Shown here piece by piece: positions 1 through 7,497 of a DNA stretch of 37,900 bases. Position numbers and translations under genes: made by a program. The stretch covers positions 1 to 37,900 of the forward strand of contig NZ_WTFF01000026.1 of assembly GCF_019400985.1 (NCBI RefSeq), read 5' to 3'. Numbering within the stretch: position 1 is the stretch's first letter; each line of letters begins with the position of its first letter. The notes below the pieces were generated by a model, which was not told the DNA's origin, made no database searches, and worked only from the letters and a program-made list of their open reading frames with translations. This DNA is from Streptomyces bambusae (lineage in GTDB: Bacteria > Actinomycetota > Actinomycetes > Streptomycetales > Streptomycetaceae).

Positions 1-93
1 GCCCGACTCGGCTTCCTCCACCGCACAGGCCAAGCCCTCTACTCCCTCACCCAGCCACCACCAACCCCCTCCACAACACCAAACACCCCCTAA
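1..93 (+). CDS. C-terminal end of an unidentified protein (5' end outside window)
   Basis: Frame 1 is open from the first base to a TAA at 91-93 and encodes about 30 residues, beginning ARLGFLHRTGQALYSLT and ending in a Pro/Thr-rich tail. The codons are high GC and a hairpin follows shortly after, as expected for a gene end. The visible part is too short to name a family. The RLGF..R.G..LYSLT stretch would suit a winged-helix wing or another small regulatory domain, but that is a guess. Confidence 0.4.
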   Translation, partial: ARLGFLHRTGQALYSLTQPPPTPSTTPNTP

Positions 94-133
94 CTACGCG
101 GCATTGCATCGCGCAGCGACGCGACCGAAGGGA

Positions 134-151
134 GCGCCCTTGACAGGGCGC
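134..151 (+). terminator. Hairpin after the partial gene
   Basis: GCGCCCT, a TGAC loop and AGGGCGC form a perfect 7-bp stem 40 bases after the stop of the partial gene. There is no U-tract, which is usual for Streptomyces terminators. It lies between genes that converge here, so it could serve both. Confidence 0.4.
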
Positions 152-200
152 CCCGACCCGCACGGACCATGGACTGCCGGGCAGGCACCGGCGCCCCTCC

Positions 201-223
201 GACCAGGCGACCAGGCGACCAGG
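201..223. repeat. 8-bp tandem repeat GACCAGGC, about 3 copies
   Basis: GACCAGGC occurs at 201-208 and 209-216, with a seven-base partial copy at 217-223. It lies in the gap between the partial gene and the end of the HEAT-repeat gene. No function can be read from it. Confidence 0.7.
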
Positions 224-260
224 TCCGGCAGGAAACGAGCCCCTCGGCTTGTCCCCCGCC

Positions 261-1712
261 CTAAACCGCCGACTCAGGCGCGATCCGGCTCCGTACCGCC
301 GACTGCACGTCCTCCTCCTCCGCCGGGTCCGACGCCAGGCGGCGCAGCCGGGGGGTGACCCGGGCGTCGGCCGTTTCGGCGTGGCGGGCGGCGAGCTCGC
401 GGGTGGTCTCCTCGCAGTCCCACAGGCACTCCACCGCGAAGCCCGCGGCGAAGGTCGGGTCCGTGCGCGCCAGGGCGCTGGCCGCGCGGCCGCGCAGGTG
501 CGACGAGGAGGTCTCGCGGTAGACGTGCCGGAGCACGGGCGCCGCGCAGGCGACGGAGAGCCGGCCTGCGCCGTCGACCAGGGCGAAGAGGGCCGTCGCG
601 TCGGGACCCGCCGTACGGACGGTGTCGCGCAGGGCGGCCAGGACGAGCGGGGCGTCCTCGGGGCCGCCCCGGCCTGCCAGCAGCGAGGCGGCGGCCGTGC
701 CGAGGGCGTCCTGGCGGTGGCTGTGCACCCACACCCGGGCCCGCGCGACCGCGCCGGGCCCGCACATCCGCTCGTACGCGGCCACGGCCGCCACGGCGGC
801 CTCGTCGCCCGCCTCGCCCGCCCCGCCCGCCTCGCCCGCCCCCACCGACGCGGCCTCGATCAGGTCGAGCACCGCCGGGTTCTCCGGCTCGGCCAGGACC
901 AGATGGTGCAGGGCGGTGGCGCGGGCGGCCTCGCCGGCCGCGCCCGCCGCCGCGGCGAAGATCTCCGCACGGTCCTCGGGGGTCGCGACGGCGGCCAGAC
1001 ATCGGGCGGCCGGCACGTGCAGCGGGGTGCCGCGGCGCAGCCCGTCCTCCGCCCAGGCGAAGACGGCGGCCACGCCCCAGCCCGGGCGGGGCCCGGACGG
1101 CGTCAGCTGGCGCTGCCAGCGGTCGAAGGAGCCCTGCTGGCGCGCGGCGCGCAAGCGGTCGCCGAACTCGGGCAGCTCCTCCCACAGGAACCACGGGCGC
1201 GGCTCGTAGGCGTCGCGTACGGCGGCGGCCAGCCGCGCCTCGCCCTCGGGGTCGGCGGGGAACCGGTCGAGCACGGCGGCGGCCAGCCCGCGCAGGCCCT
1301 CGTCGTCGTCGCGCAGGGCGAGCTCGTCCAGGGCCCAGGCCCAGTTCGCGCCCACGGCGGCGTAGCGGCGCAGCAGCATGAGCGCGTCGTCGCGGCCGTA
1401 CGAGGCGAGGTGGCCGAGCACGGACAGGGCCAGGCCGGTGCGGCCCTCTTCCTCGTCGACGAGGTCGTCGGGGCCGAGGAGGTGGGCCTCGATGTCGGTG
1501 AGCGGGCCGTCGAGGTCCAGGTAGAGCCTGGCGTAGTACAGCGAGCGGTTCTCGACCTGCCAGTCCTGCCGCGGATCGTGCAGCACGCAGTGGTTGAGCG
1601 CCGCGAGGGCCTCGGCGCGCGGCGCGGCGAGCGCGTGGAGCGTGCCGTCGCCACGGCCCCGCTGGAGGAGTCCGAGCAGGGTACCGCTTGGCGCTATGAC
1701 TGGTTCGAACAT
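261..1712 (-). CDS. HEAT-repeat domain protein
   Basis: This 483-residue protein is rich in Ala, Leu and Arg and made of repeating helical pairs typical of HEAT/ARM scaffolds, for example ARATALHHLVLAEPENPAVL and LRGRAASALARTDPTFAAGF. No catalytic motif, signal peptide or membrane segment is visible, so a cytoplasmic protein-binding scaffold is the reasonable reading. A low-complexity Gly/Ala/Glu stretch near residue 300 is probably a loop. The ATG at 1712 is preceded by GAGG at a suitable distance. A possible 20-residue ORF ends 46 bases upstream on the same strand. Similar HEAT proteins are common in Streptomyces, and I know of no assigned role. Confidence 0.85.
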   Translation of the reverse strand: MFEPVIAPSGTLLGLLQRGRGDGTLHALAAPRAEALAALNHCVLHDPRQDWQVENRSLYYARLYLDLDGPLTDIEAHLLGPDDLVDEEEGRTGLALSVLGHLASYGRDDALMLLRRYAAVGANWAWALDELALRDDDEGLRGLAAAVLDRFPADPEGEARLAAAVRDAYEPRPWFLWEELPEFGDRLRAARQQGSFDRWQRQLTPSGPRPGWGVAAVFAWAEDGLRRGTPLHVPAARCLAAVATPEDRAEIFAAAAGAAGEAARATALHHLVLAEPENPAVLDLIEAASVGAGEAGGAGEAGDEAAVAAVAAYERMCGPGAVARARVWVHSHRQDALGTAAASLLAGRGGPEDAPLVLAALRDTVRTAGPDATALFALVDGAGRLSVACAAPVLRHVYRETSSSHLRGRAASALARTDPTFAAGFAVECLWDCEETTRELAARHAETADARVTPRLRRLASDPAEEEDVQSAVRSRIAPESAV

Positions 1713-1758
1713 GGGAATGGCCTCAAATCAAGCTGGGGACGCAACCGGGAATCGGGAT

Positions 1759-1821
1759 TCACAGAGCCGCGTAACAGCATGTGAGGACGTCCGCCGTCAT
1801 GTTCCGCTCGATGTAGACCAT
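1759..1821 (-). CDS. Possible 20-residue peptide ahead of the HEAT-repeat gene
   Basis: An ATG at 1821 opens a 20-codon frame that begins MVYIERN and ends TCCYAAL. A purine-rich AGAGAGAAGG stretch lies just upstream as a possible ribosome binding site, although its spacing is short. The stop lies 46 bases before the start of the HEAT-repeat gene on the same strand. The peptide could be a short upstream ORF coupling translation, a small secreted or modified peptide (paired Cys near the C-terminus), or chance. I do not recognise it. Confidence 0.3.
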   Translation of the reverse strand: MVYIERNMTADVLTCCYAAL

Positions 1822-1861
1822 TGCCTTCTCTCTTTCGTCGGTGACCGGAGTCTCCCCCGTA

Positions 1862-1897
1862 CCCCGACCTTCGGGGTTCATACCCCGTACCTCGGGG
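1862..1897. promoter_or_regulatory. Two adjacent small hairpins in the 1713-2084 gap
   Basis: CCCCGA-CCT-TCGGGG (1862-1876) and CCCCG-TACCT-CGGGG (1883-1897) are two similar inverted repeats, each preceded by TA. They lie in the 372-base gap upstream of the HEAT-repeat gene. Paired copies of a similar dyad suggest an operator or attenuator, but there is no independent support. Apart from the 20-codon ORF, I see nothing else in this gap. Confidence 0.35.
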
Positions 1898-2084
1898 CTT
1901 TCTCCGGATCCGACGCCATGATGACCCAGCCGGTTTGTGCGCCGCGACCACATTTACGGTCGCCGTGACCTACCCGGGACCTGGGCCGGGGCGATCACAG
2001 GGGGCTAAGTGGACTGCCAGGCTCCGCCAGGAAGCCCGTACTGCAGCCCGCACCCGCACCCGCACGCAGCCCGTACGCCACCCG

Positions 2085-2507
2085 CTACTCCCCGAAGAGC
2101 TCCAGCAGGTCGGTCTTGCCGAACATGCGCGCGGTGTCGACCGCGGACGGCGTGCCCGCGTGCGGGTCGGCACCCCCGGCCAGCAGGGCGCGGATGACGG
2201 CCTCCTCGCCCTTGAAGACGGCGCCGGCGAGCGGGGTCTGACCGCGGTCGTTGGCCCGGTCGGCCTCGGCGCCGTGCCCGAGGAGGGCCGTGACGGTCTC
2301 GGGGTGGCCGTGGTAGGCGGCGAGCATCACGAGGGTGTCGCCGCGGTCGTTGGTGAGGTTCGCCGGGACGCCCGCATCGAGGTACGCGGTGAGCATCGCG
2401 GTCTCCCCCTGCCGGGCGAGGTCGAAGATCTTGGTGGCCAGCTCGATGACGTCCTCGTCGGGAACGTCAGCCCCACCTTCCGGCCCACCCTGGTGGCTCT
2501 CGGTCAT
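2085..2507 (-). CDS. Ankyrin-repeat protein
   Basis: This 140-residue protein has three to four ankyrin repeats. Diagnostic pieces are NDRGDTLVMLAAYHGHPETV, DRGQTPLAGAVFKGEEAVI and a final ALLAGGADP unit. It is an acidic, soluble adaptor with no catalytic residues. I place the start at the ATG at 2507 (MTESHQGG), which has a GAGAGGAG-type binding site 8 to 12 bases upstream. A longer in-frame extension to 2594 exists but looks like promoter DNA. Small ankyrin proteins of this kind are widespread in Streptomyces, and partner and role are unknown. The gene is divergent from smeA-sffA. Confidence 0.85.
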   Translation of the reverse strand: MTESHQGGPEGGADVPDEDVIELATKIFDLARQGETAMLTAYLDAGVPANLTNDRGDTLVMLAAYHGHPETVTALLGHGAEADRANDRGQTPLAGAVFKGEEAVIRALLAGGADPHAGTPSAVDTARMFGKTDLLELFGE

Positions 2508-2822
2508 CGCGTGTACCTCTCCTCTCACACTCCGTACGGGTGATTCGACAGAGTACTGCCCGTAACCCCACATGGCGGGGCCAGGCCGAGCCAATGATCA
2601 AGGCAGGGGCCGAGGCAAGGATCGCGGCAGCGATCGAAGCAGAGGTCGAGCAAGGATCACCTGTGGGCCGACGCGCCACCTGAAGGGGGCCGGTGCAGTG
2701 AAATCACAAAACATTCACCCGTATGCACCTTTTGTCGCATTGATACTTCCTGTGAGCCTGGAACAACTGATGGTGATTGTCCCCACCCACCAGGAGAACC
2801 CCAGAACCCAGGAGAAACTCCC
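2508..2822. promoter_or_regulatory. Divergent control region between the ankyrin gene and smeA-sffA
   Basis: This 315-base region separates two divergent genes. Positions 2696-2770 are clearly AT-richer than the surroundings, with TCACAAAACATTC and TTTTGTCGCATTGATAC stretches, which fits a promoter. In S. coelicolor, smeA-sffA is known to depend on sporulation whi genes. I could not find a convincing sigma-WhiG or WhiA site by eye. A good ribosome binding site (AGGAG) precedes the smeA ATG. Confidence 0.5.
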
Positions 2823-3017
2823 ATGGTCCTGTCCATCTCAGGCGTCGTCCTGCTCGGCATCATCGCCTTCCTCTTCTTCAAGAAGGACGGGATGAAGCTG
2901 ACCCACGCCTTCGTCTGCGCCCTCTTCGGCTTCTTCCTCGCGGGCTCCGCGATCGCGCCGAGCATCACGGCCAGTACGGCCAGCCTCGCCGGCCTGCTCG
3001 GCGGCATCAAGCTCTGA
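2823..3017 (+). CDS. smeA: SmeA-like small membrane protein
   Basis: This 64-residue protein has two hydrophobic segments, residues 1-19 (SGVVLLGIIAFLFF) and about 28-45 (AFVCALFGFFLAGSAI), joined by a short basic loop (KKDGMK). Length, topology and position directly upstream of an FtsK-like gene match SmeA of S. coelicolor. SmeA is a small membrane protein of sporulating hyphae that helps target SffA to sporulation septa and is needed for normal septation and DNA segregation. AGGAG lies 8 bases before the ATG. The 86-base gap to sffA is C-rich, and the two genes probably form an operon. The identification rests on memory of the family and on context. Confidence 0.85.
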   Translation: MVLSISGVVLLGIIAFLFFKKDGMKLTHAFVCALFGFFLAGSAIAPSITASTASLAGLLGGIKL

Positions 3018-3103
3018 CCCCGGCCGCCCCGCCCCCGCCCCCCGCCCCCCGCCCCCGCTCCAACGACGCTTCCCTGCTCCACCCACAACTCCAGGAGACG
3101 CCC

Positions 3104-4756
3104 GTGGCCCGGCGCCCACTTCCCCGCATCCTCACCAGCGGCAGCGCATCGCTGGCCCGGGGCCGCGACCTCGCGCGCACGGCCGCCGACAACGCCACGG
3201 ACGTCCTCCATCCCCTCCTCGTGATCGGACGGGGCCTGCGGGTCCTGGCGGTCGCCGGCCGCCGGAAGTGGGCCGCGACCCCGCCGGACAAGCGCGGTCC
3301 CGCACTGTTCCTCGCCGCGGCCTGCGTCCTCGTGATCGCCCTCGTCCCGTACGGGCCGCTGCTGGGCCTGCTCACCCTCGGTGCGGCCGCCGCCTGGGCC
3401 GGGCGCGACCGCACGACCGAGCCGGCCGGTCCCGGCGAGGCCGAGGCCGCGCGGCTCGGCTCCCTCTACGAAGCCCTCGTGCCGTACTTCTCCGTCCCGG
3501 AGGACCCGAGCCCCCTCTTCGCCCACGGCGGTGAGTGGGACAAGGCCTTCAGCGACTTCGCCTTCGACGAGGCGGGGCGCATCACGCGCCTGCACATCCG
3601 CTACCCGGCCTACTTCACCGACGGCGAGGCCGCCTCCCGGGCCCGGATCGAGGCGCTTCTGCACGCCAAGTCCGGCCGCGGCCGGGAGTACCTCTTCGAC
3701 TGGGACGAGGAGGGCAACCAGCTCGACATGCGGGTCCTGGCGCCCCTGCCGGCCGGCATCGCCGCCCAGCCGTTCGTCACCGGCCCCGGCGAGACCGTGC
3801 TCGGCTTCACCGACGCCGACGCCGACGGAGTGCACGGCGTGCAGCGCACCCTGCCGGTCCTGCACGACGGCCGGCCCCTCGACGTGCCCCCGGTGATCTG
3901 GCGTACGGGCCCCCACTCGACCGAGCCGCACCTGCTCGCCGTCGGCCAGCCCGGCAGCGGCACCTCCACGCTGCTGCGCTCCCTCGCCCTCCAGGCCCTG
4001 CGCAGCGGCGCCGAGGTGCTCGTCGTCGAGGGCGGCAGCAGCGGCGAGTACGCCTGCCTGTCCGGGCGCCGCGGTGTCCTGGCCGTGGAGTGCGGCCCGG
4101 CGGGCGCCGCCGCGGCGCTGGAATGGGCAGCGGGCGAGACCGAACGGCGGCTGATCGCCACCCGGCGGGCCCGTGAGGCGGGCCTGCCGGCGCCCGAGGA
4201 CGCCCGGCGGCCGCTGTGGATCCTGCTGGACCGGCCCGGCGTGCTCGGGTACCTCGCGGCGGCCGAGGGGATCGACGACCCGCTCGCCCTGCTCCAGGTA
4301 CCACTGCGCCACGGCCGGACCGTGCAGCTGACCGTGGCCGTGGCGGAGCACTTCGACCACCTGGAGCTGCTGCACGACGTGGTCTGGGCGCACACCCGGG
4401 CCCGGGCGGTCCTCGGACCGGCCGGGGTCCAGCAGATCGCCGACGTACTGGGCGTGCCGCCGAACACCACGCCCACCGCCCAGGTCCCGCCCGGACGCGG
4501 GTACGCCCGGCTCGGCACGGGCCCGGTCTTCCGGCTCCAGGTGCCCGCCACGCCGGATCCGTACGACGAGGCGGCCGGCCCGGAGGCGCGCCAGGCCGTG
4601 CTGGACCTGCTGCCCGAACGGCACGGGCCGGCGCCGGCCCCGGGCCACCCCTTGCTGGACCCCGTCCCGCGGACCAAGCCGCTCGCGTCCCAGCCCCCGG
4701 CCCAGGGCTCGGCCGTCGACGCCGCGGAGATCCCCGAGGTGTCCGAGGCACCGTGA
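3104..4756 (+). CDS. sffA: SffA-like SpoIIIE/FtsK-family protein with degenerate nucleotide-binding motifs
   Basis: I chose the GTG at 3104 because AGGAG sits 6 bases upstream; it gives 550 residues. A hydrophobic hairpin occupies about residues 66-98, followed by a soluble region and an FtsK-like ATPase domain from about 260. The family includes SffA, a septum-localised DNA-translocase-like protein of sporulation in S. coelicolor. The motifs are unusual: the Walker A position reads GQPGSGTST (281-289) with Thr287 where Lys is expected, and the Walker B position reads PLWILLDR (370-377) with Arg377 in place of the catalytic Glu. The protein may bind nucleotide poorly or act structurally. It is downstream of smeA and ends at a strong hairpin. 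No FtsK gamma DNA-recognition domain is evident. Confidence 0.85.
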   Translation: MARRPLPRILTSGSASLARGRDLARTAADNATDVLHPLLVIGRGLRVLAVAGRRKWAATPPDKRGPALFLAAACVLVIALVPYGPLLGLLTLGAAAAWAGRDRTTEPAGPGEAEAARLGSLYEALVPYFSVPEDPSPLFAHGGEWDKAFSDFAFDEAGRITRLHIRYPAYFTDGEAASRARIEALLHAKSGRGREYLFDWDEEGNQLDMRVLAPLPAGIAAQPFVTGPGETVLGFTDADADGVHGVQRTLPVLHDGRPLDVPPVIWRTGPHSTEPHLLAVGQPGSGTSTLLRSLALQALRSGAEVLVVEGGSSGEYACLSGRRGVLAVECGPAGAAAALEWAAGETERRLIATRRAREAGLPAPEDARRPLWILLDRPGVLGYLAAAEGIDDPLALLQVPLRHGRTVQLTVAVAEHFDHLELLHDVVWAHTRARAVLGPAGVQQIADVLGVPPNTTPTAQVPPGRGYARLGTGPVFRLQVPATPDPYDEAAGPEARQAVLDLLPERHGPAPAPGHPLLDPVPRTKPLASQPPAQGSAVDAAEIPEVSEAP

Positions 4757-4759
4757 ACC

Positions 4760-4782
4760 GGGCCGGCCTCACACGCCGGCCC
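4760..4782. terminator. Hairpin between sffA and the MocR gene
   Basis: GGGCCGGC, a CTCACAC loop and GCCGGCCC form a perfect 8-bp stem immediately after the sffA stop. It lies between two converging genes and could end both transcripts. Confidence 0.6.
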
Positions 4783-4791
4783 CAGCCCGCC

Positions 4792-4829
4792 TCAGGCCAC
4801 GAACGTCCGCTCAGGCCACGAACGTCCGC
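4792..4829. repeat. Perfect 19-bp tandem duplication at the 3' end of the MocR gene
   Basis: TCAGGCCACGAACGTCCGC is present at 4792-4810 and again at 4811-4829. The second copy holds the stop and last codons of the regulator gene (RTFVA and TGA on the minus strand), and the first copy repeats them just beyond the stop. This looks like a recent slippage or duplication event with no effect on the protein. Confidence 0.9.
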
Positions 4830-6310
4830 GGCGGTTCCGAGCCGCCGCCCGCGCCCGTGCCCACCAGCCGGGCCGCGGCGGCCAGCCGGGCGGCGGCTTC
4901 GTCGGCCACCGGCCCGCCGACGGTGAACGGCAGCCGGACATAGCCCTCGAAGGCCCCGTCCACCCCGAACCGCGGCCCGGACGGCACCCGTACGCCGACC
5001 CGTTCGCCGACCTCCGCCAGCCGCGAGCCGGACAGTCCGCCGGCCCGGGCCCACAGGGTCAGGCCGCCCAGCGGGACCTCGAACTCCCAGTCGGGCAGCT
5101 CCCGGCGCACCGCGGCCACCAGCGCGTCCCGGTTGCCCCGGGCCTGGGCCCGGCGCATCGCCACCGCTTCCTCCCAGCCGCCGGTGCGCATCAGCCAGTT
5201 CACCGCGAGCTGCTCCAGGACCGGCGTGCCGAGGTCGGCGTAGGCACGGGCGGCGACCAGACTGCGGATCACGTCGGGGGCGGCGCGGACCCAGCCGATC
5301 CGCATGCCCGCCCAGAAGGCCTTGCTGGCCGAGCCGACGGTGATCACGCTGCTGCCGGCCGGGTCGAAGGAGCAGACCGGGCGCGGCATCTCCAGGTCGT
5401 CCTCCAGCCGCAGCTCGGCCATGGTCTCGTCGACCACCAGGACGGTGCCGGCCGACCGCGCGGCCTCCACCATCGCCCGCCGCTGCTCCTCGGAGGCGAG
5501 CGCCCCGGTCGGGTTGTGGAAGTCGGCGACGACGTACGCCAGCCGCGGGGCGGCGTCCCGCAGCACCTGTCGCCAGGCCGGCAGGTCCCACCCGGCCAGC
5601 CCGTCGCCCATCGCCACGGGCACCAGCCGGACGTCGGCGGCGCGCATGAGCTGGAGGATGTTGGCGTAGGACGGGGACTCGACGGCGATCCGCTCGCCGC
5701 GTCCCGCGAAGAGGCTGCAGATGGCGTCGATGGCGCCCATCGCGCCCGTGGTCACCATGATCTGCTCGGGCATGGTCGGGATGCCGCGGGCGGAGTAGCG
5801 GTCGGCGAGCATCCGGCGCAGCGCGGGCAGGCCCGCGGGGTAGTCGCCGTGGGTGTGCGCGTACGGCGAGAGCTCCTCCAGGGCGCCCTGGACGGCCTTG
5901 GTCAGCCAGGGCTCGGGGGCCGGCAGGGCCGCGCAGCCGAGGTCGATCATGGAGCCGAGCGCCTCGGGCGGCAGGGGCTCCAGGCCGCGCGCGGGCAGCG
6001 GGTTGCCCGCCGGTACGGAGGTCCAGCTGCCGGCGCCGCGCCGCGACTCCAGGAAGCCCTCGGTGCGCAGGGCCTCGTAGGCGGCGGCGACGGTGGTGCG
6101 GCTGAGCCCCAGCGCGACGGCCAGCTCCCGCTCGGCGGGCAGCCGGGCGGCCACGGGGATGCGCCCTTCCAGGACCAGCAGGCGGATGCCGTCGGCGAGG
6201 GTCCGGTAGGCGGGCGGCTTACGGGCGCCGGGCGCGGCGGTACGCGGCTGCTGGGAGCCGATGAGCCGGGCGAGCTGCGCCGCGCCGACGGCGGAGGTCC
6301 ACTGAGCCAT
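4811..6310 (-). CDS. MocR-family transcriptional regulator (GntR helix-turn-helix fused to PLP aminotransferase fold)
   Basis: This 499-residue fusion has a GntR-type winged helix at about 35-95 (LPAERELAVALGLSRTTVAA), followed by a class I/II aminotransferase-like domain. The domain carries HNPTG (Asn266), DET and the PLP-lysine motif VGSASKAFWAGMRIGW (Lys330). MocR proteins sense PLP or amino compounds and often control divergent metabolic or membrane genes. The ATG at 6310 (MAQWTSAVG) starts a sensible N-terminus; the open frame upstream of it is repeat DNA. Such regulators are often found beside a YczE-type membrane protein. None is present here, and the divergent neighbour is a phosphodiesterase gene. 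Confidence 0.9.
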   Translation of the reverse strand: MAQWTSAVGAAQLARLIGSQQPRTAAPGARKPPAYRTLADGIRLLVLEGRIPVAARLPAERELAVALGLSRTTVAAAYEALRTEGFLESRRGAGSWTSVPAGNPLPARGLEPLPPEALGSMIDLGCAALPAPEPWLTKAVQGALEELSPYAHTHGDYPAGLPALRRMLADRYSARGIPTMPEQIMVTTGAMGAIDAICSLFAGRGERIAVESPSYANILQLMRAADVRLVPVAMGDGLAGWDLPAWRQVLRDAAPRLAYVVADFHNPTGALASEEQRRAMVEAARSAGTVLVVDETMAELRLEDDLEMPRPVCSFDPAGSSVITVGSASKAFWAGMRIGWVRAAPDVIRSLVAARAYADLGTPVLEQLAVNWLMRTGGWEEAVAMRRAQARGNRDALVAAVRRELPDWEFEVPLGGLTLWARAGGLSGSRLAEVGERVGVRVPSGPRFGVDGAFEGYVRLPFTVGGPVADEAAARLAAAARLVGTGAGGGSEPPRTFVA

Positions 6311-6420
6311 CTGTCCGGTCCACCTTCGTCGAATTGGCCCCGGCCGGACCCGGAGGGGGCCGGCATTGGATCGGTTTGACGTGCCCCAGGGTGTCATGTG
6401 GCCCCCGGCCGGGACCAGAG

Positions 6421-6464
6421 GGGGGCGGCGCGGCGGCCGGGAGGGGGCGGCGCGGCGGCCGGGA
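6421..6464. repeat. 22-bp perfect tandem duplication in the MocR/GDPD gap
   Basis: The 22-base unit beginning GGGGGCGGCGCGGCGG is present at 6421-6442 and 6443-6464. It lies in the 340-base divergent region 6311-6650, shortly before a second repeat array. Confidence 0.9.
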
Positions 6465-6505
6465 GGAGACGAGAGGGGATCCGGGAGAGGACGACGCGGA
6501 GGGGG

Positions 6506-6605
6506 ACCCGGGACGGAGACGGATCCGGGACGGAGGCGGACCCGGGACGGAGGGAGACCCATGACGGGGGGGACCCACGACGGAGGGGGACCCACGACGG
6601 AGCGG
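6506..6605. repeat. Six tandem 16-17 bp repeats, consensus ACCCGGGACGGAGGNGG
   Basis: Units start at 6506, 6523, 6540, 6557, 6573 and 6590. The first three carry CCGGGACGG; the last three carry CCATGACGG or CCACGACGG. The array fills the space just upstream of the GDPD gene. It is purine-rich on the plus strand and has no intervening spacers. It could be neutral slippage DNA or a cluster of protein-binding sites in the promoter region. Confidence 0.85.
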
Positions 6606-6650
6606 TGAGGGGGTACCCGGGAAGGGCCAATGAGGAGGGATACTGCCGCC

Positions 6651-7421
6651 GTGACGCACGTACGCCTGAGGCACCCCTACCTGGACCACCCGGCCCCCAT
6701 CCCGTTCGCCCACCGTGGCGGCGCGGCGGACGGGCTGGAGAACACCGTCGCCGCCTTCCGGCGGGCTGCGCAGGCGGGGTACCGCTACTTCGAGACCGAT
6801 GTCCACGCCACGCTCGACGGCAAGCTGGTGGCCTTCCACGACCCGACCCTGGACCGGGTCACCGACGGCCAGGGGCGGATCGCGGACCTGCCGTGGAGCC
6901 GGGTCCGCGAGGCCCGGGTGGCCGGCACCGAGCCGCTGCCGCTGTTCGAGGAGCTGCTGGAGGAGTTCCCGGAGGCCCGCTGGAACATCGACATCAAGTC
7001 CGAGTCGGCGCTGCACCCGCTGGTGAACCTGATCGCCCGGGCCGGGCTCTGGGACCGGGTGTGCGTGGGCTCGTTCTCCGAGAGCCGGGTGGCGCGCGCG
7101 CAGCGGATCGCCGGGCCGCGGCTGGCCACCTCGTACGGGATGCGGGGCGTGGTGGGGCTGCGGCTGCGGTCGTACGCGATCCCGGCCGCGCTGCGTGTGG
7201 GCGCGGTCGCGGCCCAGGTGCCGGAGGCGCAGGCGGGCATCCGCGTGGTCGACCGCCGCTTCGTGCGGACCGCGCACGAGCGGGGTCTGCAGGTGCACGT
7301 GTGGACCGTGAACGAACCGGAACGTATGGAGGCTCTGCTCGACCTGGGTGTCGATGGCATCATGACCGACCGGATCGACATCTTGCGCACGGTGCTGGAC
7401 CGGCGCGGGGCCTGGGCGTAG
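6651..7421 (+). CDS. Glycerophosphodiester phosphodiesterase (GDPD family)
   Basis: This 256-residue enzyme is predicted to hydrolyse glycerophosphodiesters to glycerol-3-phosphate and an alcohol. Family residues are all visible: FAHRGG (His21, Arg22), LENT (Glu30), FETDVHATLDG (Glu48, Asp50), AFHDPTLDR (His63), IDIKSE, and the C-terminal VHVWTVN and DGIMTDR strands of the TIM barrel. There is no signal peptide, so it acts in the cytoplasm. I chose the GTG at 6651 because GAGGAGGG ends 11 bases upstream; an in-frame ATG at 6630 would add seven residues. The MFS gene follows after 76 bases on the same strand. Confidence 0.92.
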   Translation: MTHVRLRHPYLDHPAPIPFAHRGGAADGLENTVAAFRRAAQAGYRYFETDVHATLDGKLVAFHDPTLDRVTDGQGRIADLPWSRVREARVAGTEPLPLFEELLEEFPEARWNIDIKSESALHPLVNLIARAGLWDRVCVGSFSESRVARAQRIAGPRLATSYGMRGVVGLRLRSYAIPAALRVGAVAAQVPEAQAGIRVVDRRFVRTAHERGLQVHVWTVNEPERMEALLDLGVDGIMTDRIDILRTVLDRRGAWA

Positions 7422-7497
7422 GGCGCTGCCGCGCTCGTCCGGGCACCCGCGCGGGGCCCGCGGCCGGGCCGCTACGGGCACCAGCGAGGGGGCACCG

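Noticed and set aside
6506..6605. CRISPR-like array
   Set aside because: The units are directly adjacent without spacers, of 16-17 bases, and no cas gene is near.
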